DNA of 26,390 nucleotides from assembly GCA_023440865.1 (NCBI GenBank), contig JAEXRM010000130.1, positions 1 through 26,390 of the forward strand. Reading direction: 5' to 3'. The notes under the pieces were generated by a model. The model was not told the origin of the DNA, did not search any database, and saw nothing but the letters and a program-made list of their open reading frames with translations. A program made the position numbers and the translations under genes. Of this stretch, positions 15,668 to 22,963 are shown piece by piece (the stretch's first letter is position 1; every line of letters starts with the position of its first letter). The stretch comes from Bacillota bacterium. Lineage in GTDB: Bacteria > Bacillota > Clostridia > DSM-8532.

Positions 15668-16585
15668 ATGCGTCAGACGTATCCGTTGACCCACGTTCGA
15701 CCGGATTTCGGGCCGGATTTCCTGGGGGACTGGCTCGCGGAACTGGCGTTCGAGCCGCGCGGATTCGGCCACCATCGCCGCGATCCGGCCGCGACCTGCG
15801 GCATGCGGGTCATCGGCGACATCGAGCTGATCCTCGTCAACGGCGGGCAAAGCCGGATCCTGTTCCCGTCGGGGCCTGTCGTGCTGCGTGCGGGCGACAT
15901 GATCCTCATTCCGCCGTTCACGCCGCACGCCATAGAAACGCCGGCCGATGATCCGCACGACGACTACTGGCTGCACTTCGACGTGGGGCCCGCGTCCGGG
16001 CAGCTGCGGTTCCTGTCCGCGCTCCGCCCCTGCTGCGGGCGGCGGATTGCGCTGCGTGAGCCGCAGGCATGGCGGGATGCATGCGCGGCGTTCGAGCGCG
16101 AATGGGATGAGCCGAATGCCGGCATCCGCATCCTTTTCCAGGCCTTCGTGCTGTCGATGGCGGTCCGTCTGTGCCGCGAGGTGTGGCCGCAGGGACTGCT
16201 GCCGGATGCCCGTGCCGCGGGCGGGGGGAGATGCCAGCCGCATCACGCGCTGGTGGACGACGCCGCCGCTCTCATCCGGAACGAGCTGGACGTGCCGTGG
16301 AACGCGGAACTGCTTGCGGCGCGGTTCCATGTCGGCGCCTCGACATTGCGCAGGGCGTTCGCCGCGCATATGGGCATGCCGCTGCACCGGTATGTCGTCC
16401 TGTGCCGCGTGCGCCGCGCGGAGGTGCTGCTTCGGACGACCGGCCTGTCACTCGACGGGATCGCGACAGCCGTCGGTTTTTCCTCCGCACAGATCCTGTC
16501 CGATGCGTTCCGGCGCATCTACCTCGCATCCCCGCGCGAATGGCTCGCCAGCGGGGTTCCGGATCCGGTTTCCCGCCGCGGTTGA
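15668..16585 (+). CDS. AraC-family transcriptional regulator (downstream of kdgK)
   Basis: A regulator of 305 residues. The N-terminal cupin-type sensor (about 40-110) has VLRAGDMILIPPFTPHAIETP. The C-terminal AraC domain spans about 195-295, with HTH 1 at 211-235 (WNAELLAARFHVGASTLRRAFAAHMG) and HTH 2 at 260-290 (LSLDGIATAVGFSSAQILSDAFRRIYLASPREW). ATG 15668 has AGGGGG at 15655-15660; GTG 15662 is too close to that site. It starts 24 bases after kdgK, so it probably belongs to the kdgA-kdgK transcript. It precedes a URO-D-like gene, mirroring the AraC/URO-D pair at 7307-9366. Target genes and effector are unknown. Confidence 0.9.
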   Translation: MRQTYPLTHVRPDFGPDFLGDWLAELAFEPRGFGHHRRDPAATCGMRVIGDIELILVNGGQSRILFPSGPVVLRAGDMILIPPFTPHAIETPADDPHDDYWLHFDVGPASGQLRFLSALRPCCGRRIALREPQAWRDACAAFEREWDEPNAGIRILFQAFVLSMAVRLCREVWPQGLLPDARAAGGGRCQPHHALVDDAAALIRNELDVPWNAELLAARFHVGASTLRRAFAAHMGMPLHRYVVLCRVRRAEVLLRTTGLSLDGIATAVGFSSAQILSDAFRRIYLASPREWLASGVPDPVSRRG

Positions 16586-16767
16586 TCGAAATTCCGTGCT
16601 TTTTTGCCAGTTTGCCGCTTTCCGGGGCCACGTGCGGGCGATAGGATGGTGCAGGTGCGACATGCCGCTCATGCGGGCGGGTCTGCGGGTGAAGCCCCGG
16701 GGTTGTCGCATCGGCATCAGGGGCGCTAGCCGGCTTGACCGGCGTGCCGACGACATGGGGGTATGGC

Positions 16768-17874
16768 ATGGGCATCGACTTCGGACCGGAGCGGTGGGAC
16801 AGGGTGCGGGCGACATATGGGGATTGGTGGGCAGGCGGGCTGGTGCGTCCGATCCTGCCGATTTGGTTGGCCGGGCGGGATCCCGGTCGACCGTGTCCTG
16901 AAACCCCACTGTTGTCCCAAGCCACCTGCGCGGATCTCTCAATCCCTGCGGAAGCGGTCATCGACCGGATCGATTATGAGCTCTCCCGGTATGACTATCT
17001 CGGTGATGCGTTTCCGATGGTGCGGTTCGACTCGTTCGGCCCCGGTCTGGTTGCGGCATTTCTGGGGGCCCGGCTCGACAACTCGACCGGCCGGGTCTGG
17101 TTCCATCCGCGGCAGCAGCGTCCCATCGGCGAGATCCATCCGGTCTACGACGCGGACAATCCGTGGCTGTGCCGCATCCGCGACCTATATGCGGCGGGCC
17201 TGGCGCGTTGGGGGGATTCGGTGCTCATGAGCATGCCGGATCTGGGTGGATCACTCGACATTCTCTCCACGTTCCTGCCGGGCGAGCAGCTGTTGTACGA
17301 CCTGGTCGACGAGCCCGGAGAGGTCGAACGGCTGAACTGGGCCTGCCATGCGCTGTGGCACCGCTTCTTCGGCGAGCTGTCCGAACAGTTGCGGGCCGGT
17401 GTGGCCGGGAAACCGGGAAGCCGCGGCTGGACGGACTGGAGCGGCACCTTCTGCGCGCAGCCGGCCTACATCCTGCAGTGCGACTTCTGCTACATGATTT
17501 CACCGGGCATGTTCGACACCTTCGTCAAACCGGAGCTGGCCGCCTCGGCGGAGCGGCTTGGCCACGCGGTCTACCATCTCGACGGCATCGGACAGCTGCC
17601 GCATCTGGATTCGGTGCTGCAGATCGACGCGATCCATGCGGTCCAATGGGTGCCGGGAGACGGCCGTCCACCGCAGGAGGAATGGCCCCAGGTGTGGCGC
17701 CGCATCCATGAGGCTGGCAAGGCAAAGCTGGTGTATTGCGGTGCGGAAGGCATGATGCGCATCGCCGACACGGTCGGGACGGCGGCGGGCCTGTGCCACA
17801 TGCCGGTCATCGTCGATGAGGGGCGGGAGGATGAGGCGGTCCGGATGCTGCGGCTGGCGGGTGTTCCCGTGTGA
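16768..17874 (+). CDS. URO-D/methionine-synthase-like TIM-barrel protein
   Basis: A protein of 368 residues with the uroporphyrinogen-decarboxylase/cobalamin-independent methionine synthase superfamily pattern, but too divergent for HemE or MetE. Supporting segments are the aromatic N-terminus with RPILPIWLAGRDP, SMPDLGGSLDILSTFLPGEQLLYDLVDEP in the middle, DFCYMISPGMFDTFVKPEL, and VYHLDGIGQLPHLDSVLQIDAIHAVQWVPGDG. The last segment places His, Asp and a conserved QW at barrel strand ends. ATG 16768 follows GGGGG at 16756-16761; ATG 16753 is out of frame and the upstream TTG at 16735 is weak. It lies 182 bases after an AraC gene and 101 bases before the ADP-ribosylglycohydrolase-like gene. The reaction is unknown. 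Despite common database labels, no corrinoid partner is visible here. Confidence 0.75.
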   Translation: MGIDFGPERWDRVRATYGDWWAGGLVRPILPIWLAGRDPGRPCPETPLLSQATCADLSIPAEAVIDRIDYELSRYDYLGDAFPMVRFDSFGPGLVAAFLGARLDNSTGRVWFHPRQQRPIGEIHPVYDADNPWLCRIRDLYAAGLARWGDSVLMSMPDLGGSLDILSTFLPGEQLLYDLVDEPGEVERLNWACHALWHRFFGELSEQLRAGVAGKPGSRGWTDWSGTFCAQPAYILQCDFCYMISPGMFDTFVKPELAASAERLGHAVYHLDGIGQLPHLDSVLQIDAIHAVQWVPGDGRPPQEEWPQVWRRIHEAGKAKLVYCGAEGMMRIADTVGTAAGLCHMPVIVDEGREDEAVRMLRLAGVPV

Positions 17875-17903
17875 CGGTCCGCCGCCCTCCCTTCGATTGC
17901 CCG

Positions 17904-17932
17904 CTGAACTGGCTCCGCCCCCAAGGTACAAT
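17904..17932 (+). promoter_or_regulatory. candidate promoter for the ADP-ribosylglycohydrolase-like gene
   Basis: CTGAAC (17904-17909), 17 bases, TACAAT (17927-17932). The -10 is good and the -35 is weak (3 of 6 matches). RNA would start near 17939, before the GGGGAGGG site at 17964-17970. Confidence 0.4.
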
Positions 17933-17975
17933 GATATGGAAGCGCCGCACCGCGAGCGCCATGGGGAGGGTACGG

Positions 17976-19529
17976 ATGAAACTCGATTTTGGCACCTATC
18001 GCGAGAAGATGGCCGGCTGTTGGATGGGAAAGAACATCGGCGGCGTGCTCGGGGCACCGTTTGAATGCACGCGCGGCGTGCAGGACGTCTCCTTTTATGT
18101 GCAGGACCTGCACGGAAATCCGCCGCCGAACGACGATCTCGACCTGCAGCTGATCTGGCTCAATGCCGTGGAACGCTACGGCCGTCAGGTGAATGCGGCG
18201 ATTCTGGGCGAATACTGGCTCTCCTTCACCATTCCGGGCTGGGTGGAATACGGCGCCGGCAAGAACAACCTGCGCATGGGCATGCTGCCGCCACTTTCCG
18301 GGCATCATGGCAACCCGTACAAGGACAGCTGCGGCTGCTTCATCCGCTCCGAGATCTGGGCCTGTCTGGCACCCGGACGGCCGGAGCTGGCGGTTCGGTA
18401 TGCCATCGAGGATGCCATTGTCGACCATGCGGACGAGGGGCTGTACGGCGAGGTGTTCTGCGCGGCGCTGCAGAGTGCCGCGTTTGTCGAATCGGACCGT
18501 GACACGCTCCTTGACATCGGTCTTTCCTGGATTCCCGCCGGCTGCGGGGTGGCGCGGGCGGTTCGCATGGCGCGTGCCTGCCATGCGGAGGGGGTTGACT
18601 GGAGGCAGGCCCGCGTGCGGGTGATGACGGAGGTTCCCGGCTCCTTCGGCGTGCAGAACACCCCGATCGACCAGGCGCCGACGGATGTGCCCTACGGCGC
18701 GCCGGGTTACGATGCCCCCGGCAACATCGGGCTGATGGTCATCGGCTGGCTGTACGGGAACGGGGATTTCGGCGAGAGCCTGTGCATTGCCAACAACTGC
18801 GGCGAGGATACGGATTGCACCTGCGCGACGCTGGGGGCGATCCTCGGCATCCTCGGCGGCCTGTCCGGCATTCCGGAGAAATGGAAGTCTCCGCTGGGCG
18901 ATGCCATCTCCACCTGCTGCATCAATGTGCTTCATGGCGGCATCTCCATTCCAAGGACCGTCACGGAGCTGACCGACCGCGTGCTGCGCGTGACCCCGCT
19001 GTTCCTGGGCCGGGAGCTCTGCGACCTGCTTGCCGGGCCGGAGGGCTACACCCTCGAGGTGCAGGCGGGAGCGGATCTGTATTGCCGCCCCGGACCGCAA
19101 TTCCCGCCGATGCTCAATGGCGCGGGCAAATCGTTCGATCCGGAAATCCCCGCGCTGCTGTCCTATGGTCCGTATGTCACCCGGCATGTCTTTCCGGCGT
19201 TCCAGGTACGGGTGGACATCCTCGGGGAGCCGGTCATCCGGATCGGTGAGCCGCGCCGGTTCCGGGTTCACCTGGCGGACAGCGGGACGCTGGGCGCACA
19301 CCAGCACCAGTGGATGTCTGCGGCGCTGCACGCGCCGCCGGGGGTGAGGATTCTGTCCGCACCCGTCCAATCTGTGAACCTGCCCTCGCTGTACAAGTCG
19401 GAAGCCGTCCTGGAGTTCTCGGTGGTGGCGGACACGTTCTGTGCGCCGCGTCTGGATCTGGTGCTGGACATCACCGCGAACGGACGGCATTCGAACGGCA
19501 TGGTGAAGGTGATGTTCTTCCCGGCGTGA
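17976..19529 (+). CDS. ADP-ribosylglycohydrolase-family protein with C-terminal extension
   Basis: A protein of 517 residues, much longer than the roughly 300 of typical ADP-ribosylglycohydrolases. The N-terminal helix motif GCWMGKNIGGVLGAP (14-28) matches the family G...G...G.P pattern. The metal-site acids appear in NDDLDLQLIW (52-61) instead of the usual TDDT, and in GEDTDCTCATLGAILG (276-291) instead of GGDTDT. Residues from about 350 on form a predicted beta-rich domain that I do not recognise. ATG 17976 with GGGGAGGG at 17964-17970 was chosen over upstream in-frame starts. Members of this subgroup often sit in sugar-catabolism clusters, and here it follows a URO-D-like gene. Hydrolysis of an N- or O-glycosidic bond on a small molecule is as plausible as ADP-ribose removal from protein. 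Confidence 0.82.
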   Translation: MKLDFGTYREKMAGCWMGKNIGGVLGAPFECTRGVQDVSFYVQDLHGNPPPNDDLDLQLIWLNAVERYGRQVNAAILGEYWLSFTIPGWVEYGAGKNNLRMGMLPPLSGHHGNPYKDSCGCFIRSEIWACLAPGRPELAVRYAIEDAIVDHADEGLYGEVFCAALQSAAFVESDRDTLLDIGLSWIPAGCGVARAVRMARACHAEGVDWRQARVRVMTEVPGSFGVQNTPIDQAPTDVPYGAPGYDAPGNIGLMVIGWLYGNGDFGESLCIANNCGEDTDCTCATLGAILGILGGLSGIPEKWKSPLGDAISTCCINVLHGGISIPRTVTELTDRVLRVTPLFLGRELCDLLAGPEGYTLEVQAGADLYCRPGPQFPPMLNGAGKSFDPEIPALLSYGPYVTRHVFPAFQVRVDILGEPVIRIGEPRRFRVHLADSGTLGAHQHQWMSAALHAPPGVRILSAPVQSVNLPSLYKSEAVLEFSVVADTFCAPRLDLVLDITANGRHSNGMVKVMFFPA

Positions 19530-19619
19530 ACCGGCCTGACGGATGCGCCCGCAGGCCTGCCACACATGTGCAACGCCAGCTCGGGCATGGCATCCACGGA
19601 TTCGCGCCCGGGACATGAG

Positions 19620-19660
19620 AAAAACGACCCGGAAACCGATTGGCATCGGGTTCCGGGTCG
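19620..19660 (-). terminator. rho-independent terminator of the HU gene
   Basis: On the minus strand CGACCCGGAA pairs with TTCCGGGTCG (plus positions 19651-19660 and 19625-19634). An inner CCGAT/ATCGG stem surrounds the loop, with one internal mismatch. A TTTTT run (plus 19620-19624) follows at once. It lies about 97 bases past the HU stop. On the plus strand the same hairpin ends the ADP-ribosylglycohydrolase region but lacks a T-run. Confidence 0.85.
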
Positions 19661-19756
19661 CCTTGCAACAGGGTCGTATCTGGACGGTAGCCACATGGGG
19701 AAGGGCGCCGATCATCCAGGGGATGGCTGTGCCGCGGGTTCCCCGTAAAGCGGCAC

Positions 19757-20032
19757 TCAGCCGTTGACCTTGTCCTTGAGGCCCTTGCCGACCTTGAAGG
19801 CGGGCACCTTGCAGGCGGGGATGCTGATGGCTTCCTTGGTCTTGGGGTTGCGGCCCTTGCGGGCGGCGCGGGCCTTGGTCTCGAAGGTGCCGAAACCGAC
19901 GAGGACAACCTTCTCGCCCTTGACGAGGGTTTCTTCGACGGTGGAGATGACGGCGTCGAGGGCAGCTTCGCTGTCCTTCTTGGAGAGACCGGACTTCACG
20001 GTCATCTGCTGAATGAGATCTGCCTTGTTCAT
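19757..20032 (-). CDS. hup: DNA-binding protein HU
   Basis: A histone-like protein of 91 residues, full length. The dimerising helices (MNKADLIQQMTVKSGLSKKDSEAALDAV) are followed by the FGTF turn (47-50). The DNA-binding arm has the conserved RNP at 61-63 with an Arg/Lys-rich surround, and the C-terminus reads VPAFKVGKGLKDKVN. It binds and bends DNA without sequence specificity and compacts the nucleoid. Cys74 in IPACKVPAF replaces the Ser/Gly usual in this loop. A GGAGGG ribosome binding site precedes the ATG on the minus strand. It is a single-gene unit with its own promoter (20072-20100) and terminator (19620-19660). Confidence 0.97.
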   Translation of the reverse strand: MNKADLIQQMTVKSGLSKKDSEAALDAVISTVEETLVKGEKVVLVGFGTFETKARAARKGRNPKTKEAISIPACKVPAFKVGKGLKDKVNG

Positions 20033-20071
20033 GGGTTTCCCTCCTGATCGCGTGATGCGAAATACTTTGCC

Positions 20072-20100
20072 ATTCTACACGGTGACCGGGGTCTCGTCAA
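20072..20100 (-). promoter_or_regulatory. sigma-A promoter of the HU gene
   Basis: On the minus strand, TTGACG (plus 20095-20100), exactly 17 bases, then TAGAAT (plus 20072-20077). The RNA start is near 20065, giving a leader of about 33 bases. Confidence 0.75.
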
Positions 20101-20182
20101 GATTTGACAATTGCGGGATGGTTGCCATTGCCGGGATTCCGGCTGTCGACGTCCCGAAAACCGCATTGCGAGGGGGATGATA

Positions 20183-20211
20183 TAGGCAGGCCGCTGGCCG
20201 TGGTATATAAT
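20183..20211 (+). promoter_or_regulatory. sigma-A promoter of the 20233-birA operon
   Basis: TAGGCA (20183-20188), 17 bases, then consensus TATAAT (20206-20211). The RNA start is near 20218, immediately before the GGAGG at 20221-20225, so the leader is very short. Confidence 0.65.
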
Positions 20212-20232
20212 GATCGGGACGGAGGACCGAAC

Positions 20233-20871
20233 ATGGCAGTCGTCTATTACCAGGTCGGGGCCGCAGCCGTGCGCGACGCGGTGCAGTGCGGCCTGAAGCT
20301 TTCCGAGCATGCGGACCGCGAAGTCCGCTTCCCCGGCGAATCGGTGCCGCGCCGTGCCATGCAGGCCCGGCTCCATCCCGACGACCTGCCCGGGCGGGGG
20401 GAGGGCTTCGTCTGCCTGCGCATCGAGGTGGATCCGGCCCGGTGCCACGTGGGGGATGCGGATCTCTACCGGCTGGGAAGGCTTCATCCGGACATGATGG
20501 AACAGTACCTGTCCTCGCTGGTGCTGCTGCGCGATTACCGGTACGGCCGCTTCCGATCGCCGGAATGCCTCATTGTGTCCTCGGTGCTCGACAGCCAGAT
20601 CGCCGTCACCGGCCATGCGCTCGACACACCGGTGTTGTATGAGAGCTCGGCGGCACTGTACCTGCAGTCCCGCATGGCGTCGTACGAGGAGGCCTGCAGG
20701 GACGGCGGCAACGGCCTGTTCTTCGCCTGGTGCCGCCTGCTCGAGTCGAAGGGCCTGATGGAGCGGTTTCCGGATGAATCCGGAACGCTGGAGGCCTTCC
20801 GGTCGAAGGCCTCCGGCGAGATCCTGCTGCTTGAGGTGCCCGACCGGAAGGATGCGGAGGTGTGGCCTTGA
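20233..20871 (+). CDS. conserved-looking protein of unknown function, upstream of birA
   Basis: A soluble protein of 212 residues that I do not recognise with confidence. There is no signal peptide, transmembrane segment or cysteine motif. The N-terminus, VVYYQVGAAAVRDAVQCGLKLSEH, is followed by a charged region with RAMQARLHPDDLP, then CLRIEVDPARCHVGDADLY and YRYGRFRSPECLIVSSVL, a hydrophobic beta-rich core; the C-terminal third is helical. I have an impression of similar proteins in other Clostridia with the pattern CL.L.VDP..C.V.D..LY and PECL, but cannot test it. The Y-x-GL opening and R/D pattern is faintly like ADP-ribosyltransferase or KptA folds; this is speculation. ATG 20233 fits GGAGG at 20221-20225. 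Its stop overlaps the birA start, so the two are coupled. Confidence 0.8.
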   Translation: MAVVYYQVGAAAVRDAVQCGLKLSEHADREVRFPGESVPRRAMQARLHPDDLPGRGEGFVCLRIEVDPARCHVGDADLYRLGRLHPDMMEQYLSSLVLLRDYRYGRFRSPECLIVSSVLDSQIAVTGHALDTPVLYESSAALYLQSRMASYEEACRDGGNGLFFAWCRLLESKGLMERFPDESGTLEAFRSKASGEILLLEVPDRKDAEVWP

Positions 20872-22001
20872 CGGGCGGATCCGCGTCCACACGCGAACGG
20901 CTGGTGGAAATGCTCCTTGTCCGGAGGGGTCTGCACATGTCCGGCGAGGCGCTCAGCGGGGAGCTGGACATGACCCGCGCGGCCGTCTGGAAGCACATGC
21001 AGGCGCTGCAGGCCGCGGGCTGGCCGATCGAGTGCGCCGCGCGCAAGGGCTATCGCATCGCGGAAGGCGCGCGGTTGCCCTATTCCGCGGCCGGCATCCG
21101 GTCGGAGTTGCGGCGTCTTGCGCTGGGCGATTCCGGAGAGGATGCGGCGACGGACTCCCGGACAATCAGGAATGACGGCGCTTCGACCGGTTCAATCGAC
21201 TGGCGCGTCCTCCTGCTCGAACAGACCGATTCGACAAACACCCGCATCAAGGCACTGGCGGCCGAGGGAGCGCCCGAGGGGTGTGTCGTGCTTGCGGAAA
21301 CGCAGACCGGCGGCCGCGGCCGGATGGGCCGCACATGGGCCTCAAGCGGGGGGGACGGCATCTGGATGAGCGTGCTGCTTCGTCCGGACATGCCGCCCGA
21401 CCAGGTTCAGTCCTTGACGCTGGCGGCCTCCGTGGCCGTTGTGGAGGCGGTCACGGTCTATCTGGCGGAAGCGGGTGTCGTGGCGCCGATGTCCGCGGAG
21501 CGGGCGGAACCGCCATCCGGTCACGATATCGGCATCAAATGGCCGAACGACCTCCTTTGGCAGGGACGCAAGCTGTGCGGCATCCTGACGGAGATGGCGG
21601 CGGAGCCCGACCGGGTCTCGCACGTGGTCGTGGGCATCGGTTTGAACGTGATGCATCGGCGGGAGGATTTTCCGCCGGAGCTGCGCGATACGGCCGCCTC
21701 GCTGCGCCAGGTGCTCGAGGGGTGCGGGTGCCGGGCGGAACCCGACCGGAACCGCGTGGCGGCCCTGATGCTGCACCATCTGGCGGAGGCCGCGCTGGCG
21801 CATCGCTCCGATGGCCTTGCCGGCTTGCTGGCGCGCTGGCGCAAGGCATCGGTCACGCTGGGACGCACGATCCGCGTGATGGCGCCCGAGGGGGCATGGC
21901 TGGCCCGGGCGGTGGATGTGGGCATGGATGGCCGGCTGCTTGTGGAGCGGCCGGACGGAACACAGGAATGGCTCCTCTCCGGGGAAATATCCATCCGGTG
22001 A
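20868..22001 (+). CDS. birA: bifunctional biotin-[acetyl-CoA-carboxylase] ligase / biotin operon repressor
   Basis: A protein of 377 residues. The N-terminal winged HTH (about 10-65, LSGELDMTRAAVWKHMQALQAAGWPIE) marks it as group II BirA that can bind DNA. The ligase domain has the DSTN motif (121-124), the biotin/AMP loop GRGRMGRTW (149-157), KWPNDLLW (224-231) and the KLCGIL segment, then the small C-terminal SH3-like domain. It activates biotin as biotinyl-AMP and transfers it to carrier lysines. It is longer than E. coli BirA (321), with low-complexity inserts near residues 88-112 and 201-220. A TTG at 20868 overlapping the previous stop (TTGA) is favoured, since GGAGG at 20856-20860 is 7 bases away; GTG 20862 would be only 1 base away. 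No biotin synthesis genes are in the window. Confidence 0.95.
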   Translation: MTGGSASTRERLVEMLLVRRGLHMSGEALSGELDMTRAAVWKHMQALQAAGWPIECAARKGYRIAEGARLPYSAAGIRSELRRLALGDSGEDAATDSRTIRNDGASTGSIDWRVLLLEQTDSTNTRIKALAAEGAPEGCVVLAETQTGGRGRMGRTWASSGGDGIWMSVLLRPDMPPDQVQSLTLAASVAVVEAVTVYLAEAGVVAPMSAERAEPPSGHDIGIKWPNDLLWQGRKLCGILTEMAAEPDRVSHVVVGIGLNVMHRREDFPPELRDTAASLRQVLEGCGCRAEPDRNRVAALMLHHLAEAALAHRSDGLAGLLARWRKASVTLGRTIRVMAPEGAWLARAVDVGMDGRLLVERPDGTQEWLLSGEISIR

Positions 22002-22063
22002 GGCATTGACCCCCGCGAGGGGAGCGCGGCGCGCGGCATGCGCGCCGGCGGACGGAGGAAAGC

Positions 22064-22870
22064 ATGGATACGGAAAACACGCAGAGCGCACAGAGCCCGG
22101 AGGCATCCCGTCCGGTGGAGCAACCGCCGGTCACGGCGGCAAGGGATGCGGCACCGGCGGCCGCGGAAGCCCCGGCGTCGCGCGTTGAGCCGACAGATGC
22201 CGAGGGCGGCAACCGCAACCGGGTAGAACGGCAGGGAGACCGCAATCGCGAGGGGCAGGGAGACCGCAATCGCGAGGGCGGACGCAATCGCAACCGCAAT
22301 GACCGGAACCGGGGCCGTGGCGAAGGCGATGGCCAGAACCGGCAGGACGGCCAGAACCGGCAGGACGGCCAGAACCGGCAGGATGGCCAGAACCGGCAGG
22401 ACGGCCAAAACCGGCAGGACCGCAACCGCGAGCGGGGGAATCGCCCCGATGATCGAAACCGGCAGGACCGCCCGGAAGGCCAGAACCGCCCTGAACGCCA
22501 GGATGGCCAGAGCCGTCCTGAACGCCAGGATGGCCAGAACCGTCCTGAACGCCAGGATGGCCAGAACCGTCAGGATCGCAACCGTGACCGGGGAAACAGG
22601 CCGGAAGGCCAGAACCGTCAGGATCGCGCCGCACGGGAACAGCCGGCCGAGGGGCGCTCGGAGCGCGCGGATGGGGCGGAACGCCCGGACGGCGGCCGCG
22701 ACCGCGGCTCCCGCGACGGACAGCGGCAGGACCGCCGCCTGCAGGAGATCGTGCGCGCCCCGAAGAAACGGGAAGAGACCATCGAGGACATCCGGTCGGA
22801 TGTCGAGCGCGTGGAAAAGGATATCCAGTTTGAGATCAAGCAGATCCAGACGATCAAGCTGGGAATGTGA
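22064..22870 (+). CDS. low-complexity Arg/Asn/Gln/Asp/Gly-rich repeat protein
   Basis: A protein of 268 residues, probably largely disordered; no known domain recognised. Residues 1-48 are Ala/Pro/Glu-rich. Residues 49-225 are almost only R, N, Q, D, G, E and P, including five GQNRQD hexapeptides (90-119) and three nonapeptides PERQDGQ(S/N)R (143-169), encoded by tandem DNA repeats. The last 45 residues (RRLQEIVRAPKKREETIEDIRSDVERVEKDIQFEIKQIQTIKLGM) are predicted helical or coiled coil and look like a folded module. No signal peptide, membrane segment or Cys. ATG 22064 has GGAGGAAAG upstream. It sits 62 bases after birA and 93 before coaX, probably in their operon. Strong charge suggests contact with nucleic acid or another polymer, but that is inference. 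Repeat number may vary between strains. Confidence 0.82.
   Translation: MDTENTQSAQSPEASRPVEQPPVTAARDAAPAAAEAPASRVEPTDAEGGNRNRVERQGDRNREGQGDRNREGGRNRNRNDRNRGRGEGDGQNRQDGQNRQDGQNRQDGQNRQDGQNRQDRNRERGNRPDDRNRQDRPEGQNRPERQDGQSRPERQDGQNRPERQDGQNRQDRNRDRGNRPEGQNRQDRAAREQPAEGRSERADGAERPDGGRDRGSRDGQRQDRRLQEIVRAPKKREETIEDIRSDVERVEKDIQFEIKQIQTIKLGM
22331..22420 (+). repeat. five tandem copies of an 18-bp unit
   Basis: Unit GGCCAGAACCGGCAGGAC begins at 22331, 22349, 22367, 22385 and 22403, with single changes (GAT at the end of copy 3, AAA in copy 5). It encodes GQNRQD five times in the repeat protein. Units are exact multiples of three, so changes in copy number keep the frame. Confidence 0.95.
22490..22570 (+). 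repeat. three tandem copies of a 27-bp unit
   Basis: Copies at 22490-22516, 22517-22543 and 22544-22570 differ by one base (AGC/AAC). They encode PERQDGQ(S/N)R three times. The unit shares the CAGGATGGCCAGAACCG core with the 18-bp array upstream, so both probably arose from one ancestral repeat. Confidence 0.95.
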
Positions 22871-22963
22871 TGACGCGCCGGGAGTACGTCCATGCCGCCG
22901 CGCGGCGTGCATGCGGACCGACGGATGCACCGGAGGCCGGAGTCGTCGGCAGGAGGGAATGCC

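Noticed and set aside
13562..16387. A 941-codon open frame on the minus strand across kdgA, kdgK and AraC
   Set aside because: It is antisense to well-supported genes; in DNA this GC-rich, frames opposite real genes stay open by codon bias. The translation is low in recognisable motifs and has no ribosome binding site.
16586..16767. A promoter in the gap before the second URO-D-like gene
   Set aside because: TTTCCG (16619-16624), 17 bases and TAGGAT (16642-16647) is present but matches the consensus too poorly; only short GC palindromes are otherwise seen.
17976..20871. An ADP-ribosylation toxin-antitoxin pair made of the 20233 protein and the glycohydrolase-like protein
   Set aside because: The genes are not adjacent; HU on the other strand lies between them, each has its own promoter, and the transferase-fold resemblance is only faint.
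22331..22570. Possible CRISPR array
   Set aside because: The repeats are head-to-tail without unique spacers, in multiples of three, and lie inside an open frame with a proper start; no cas genes are nearby.
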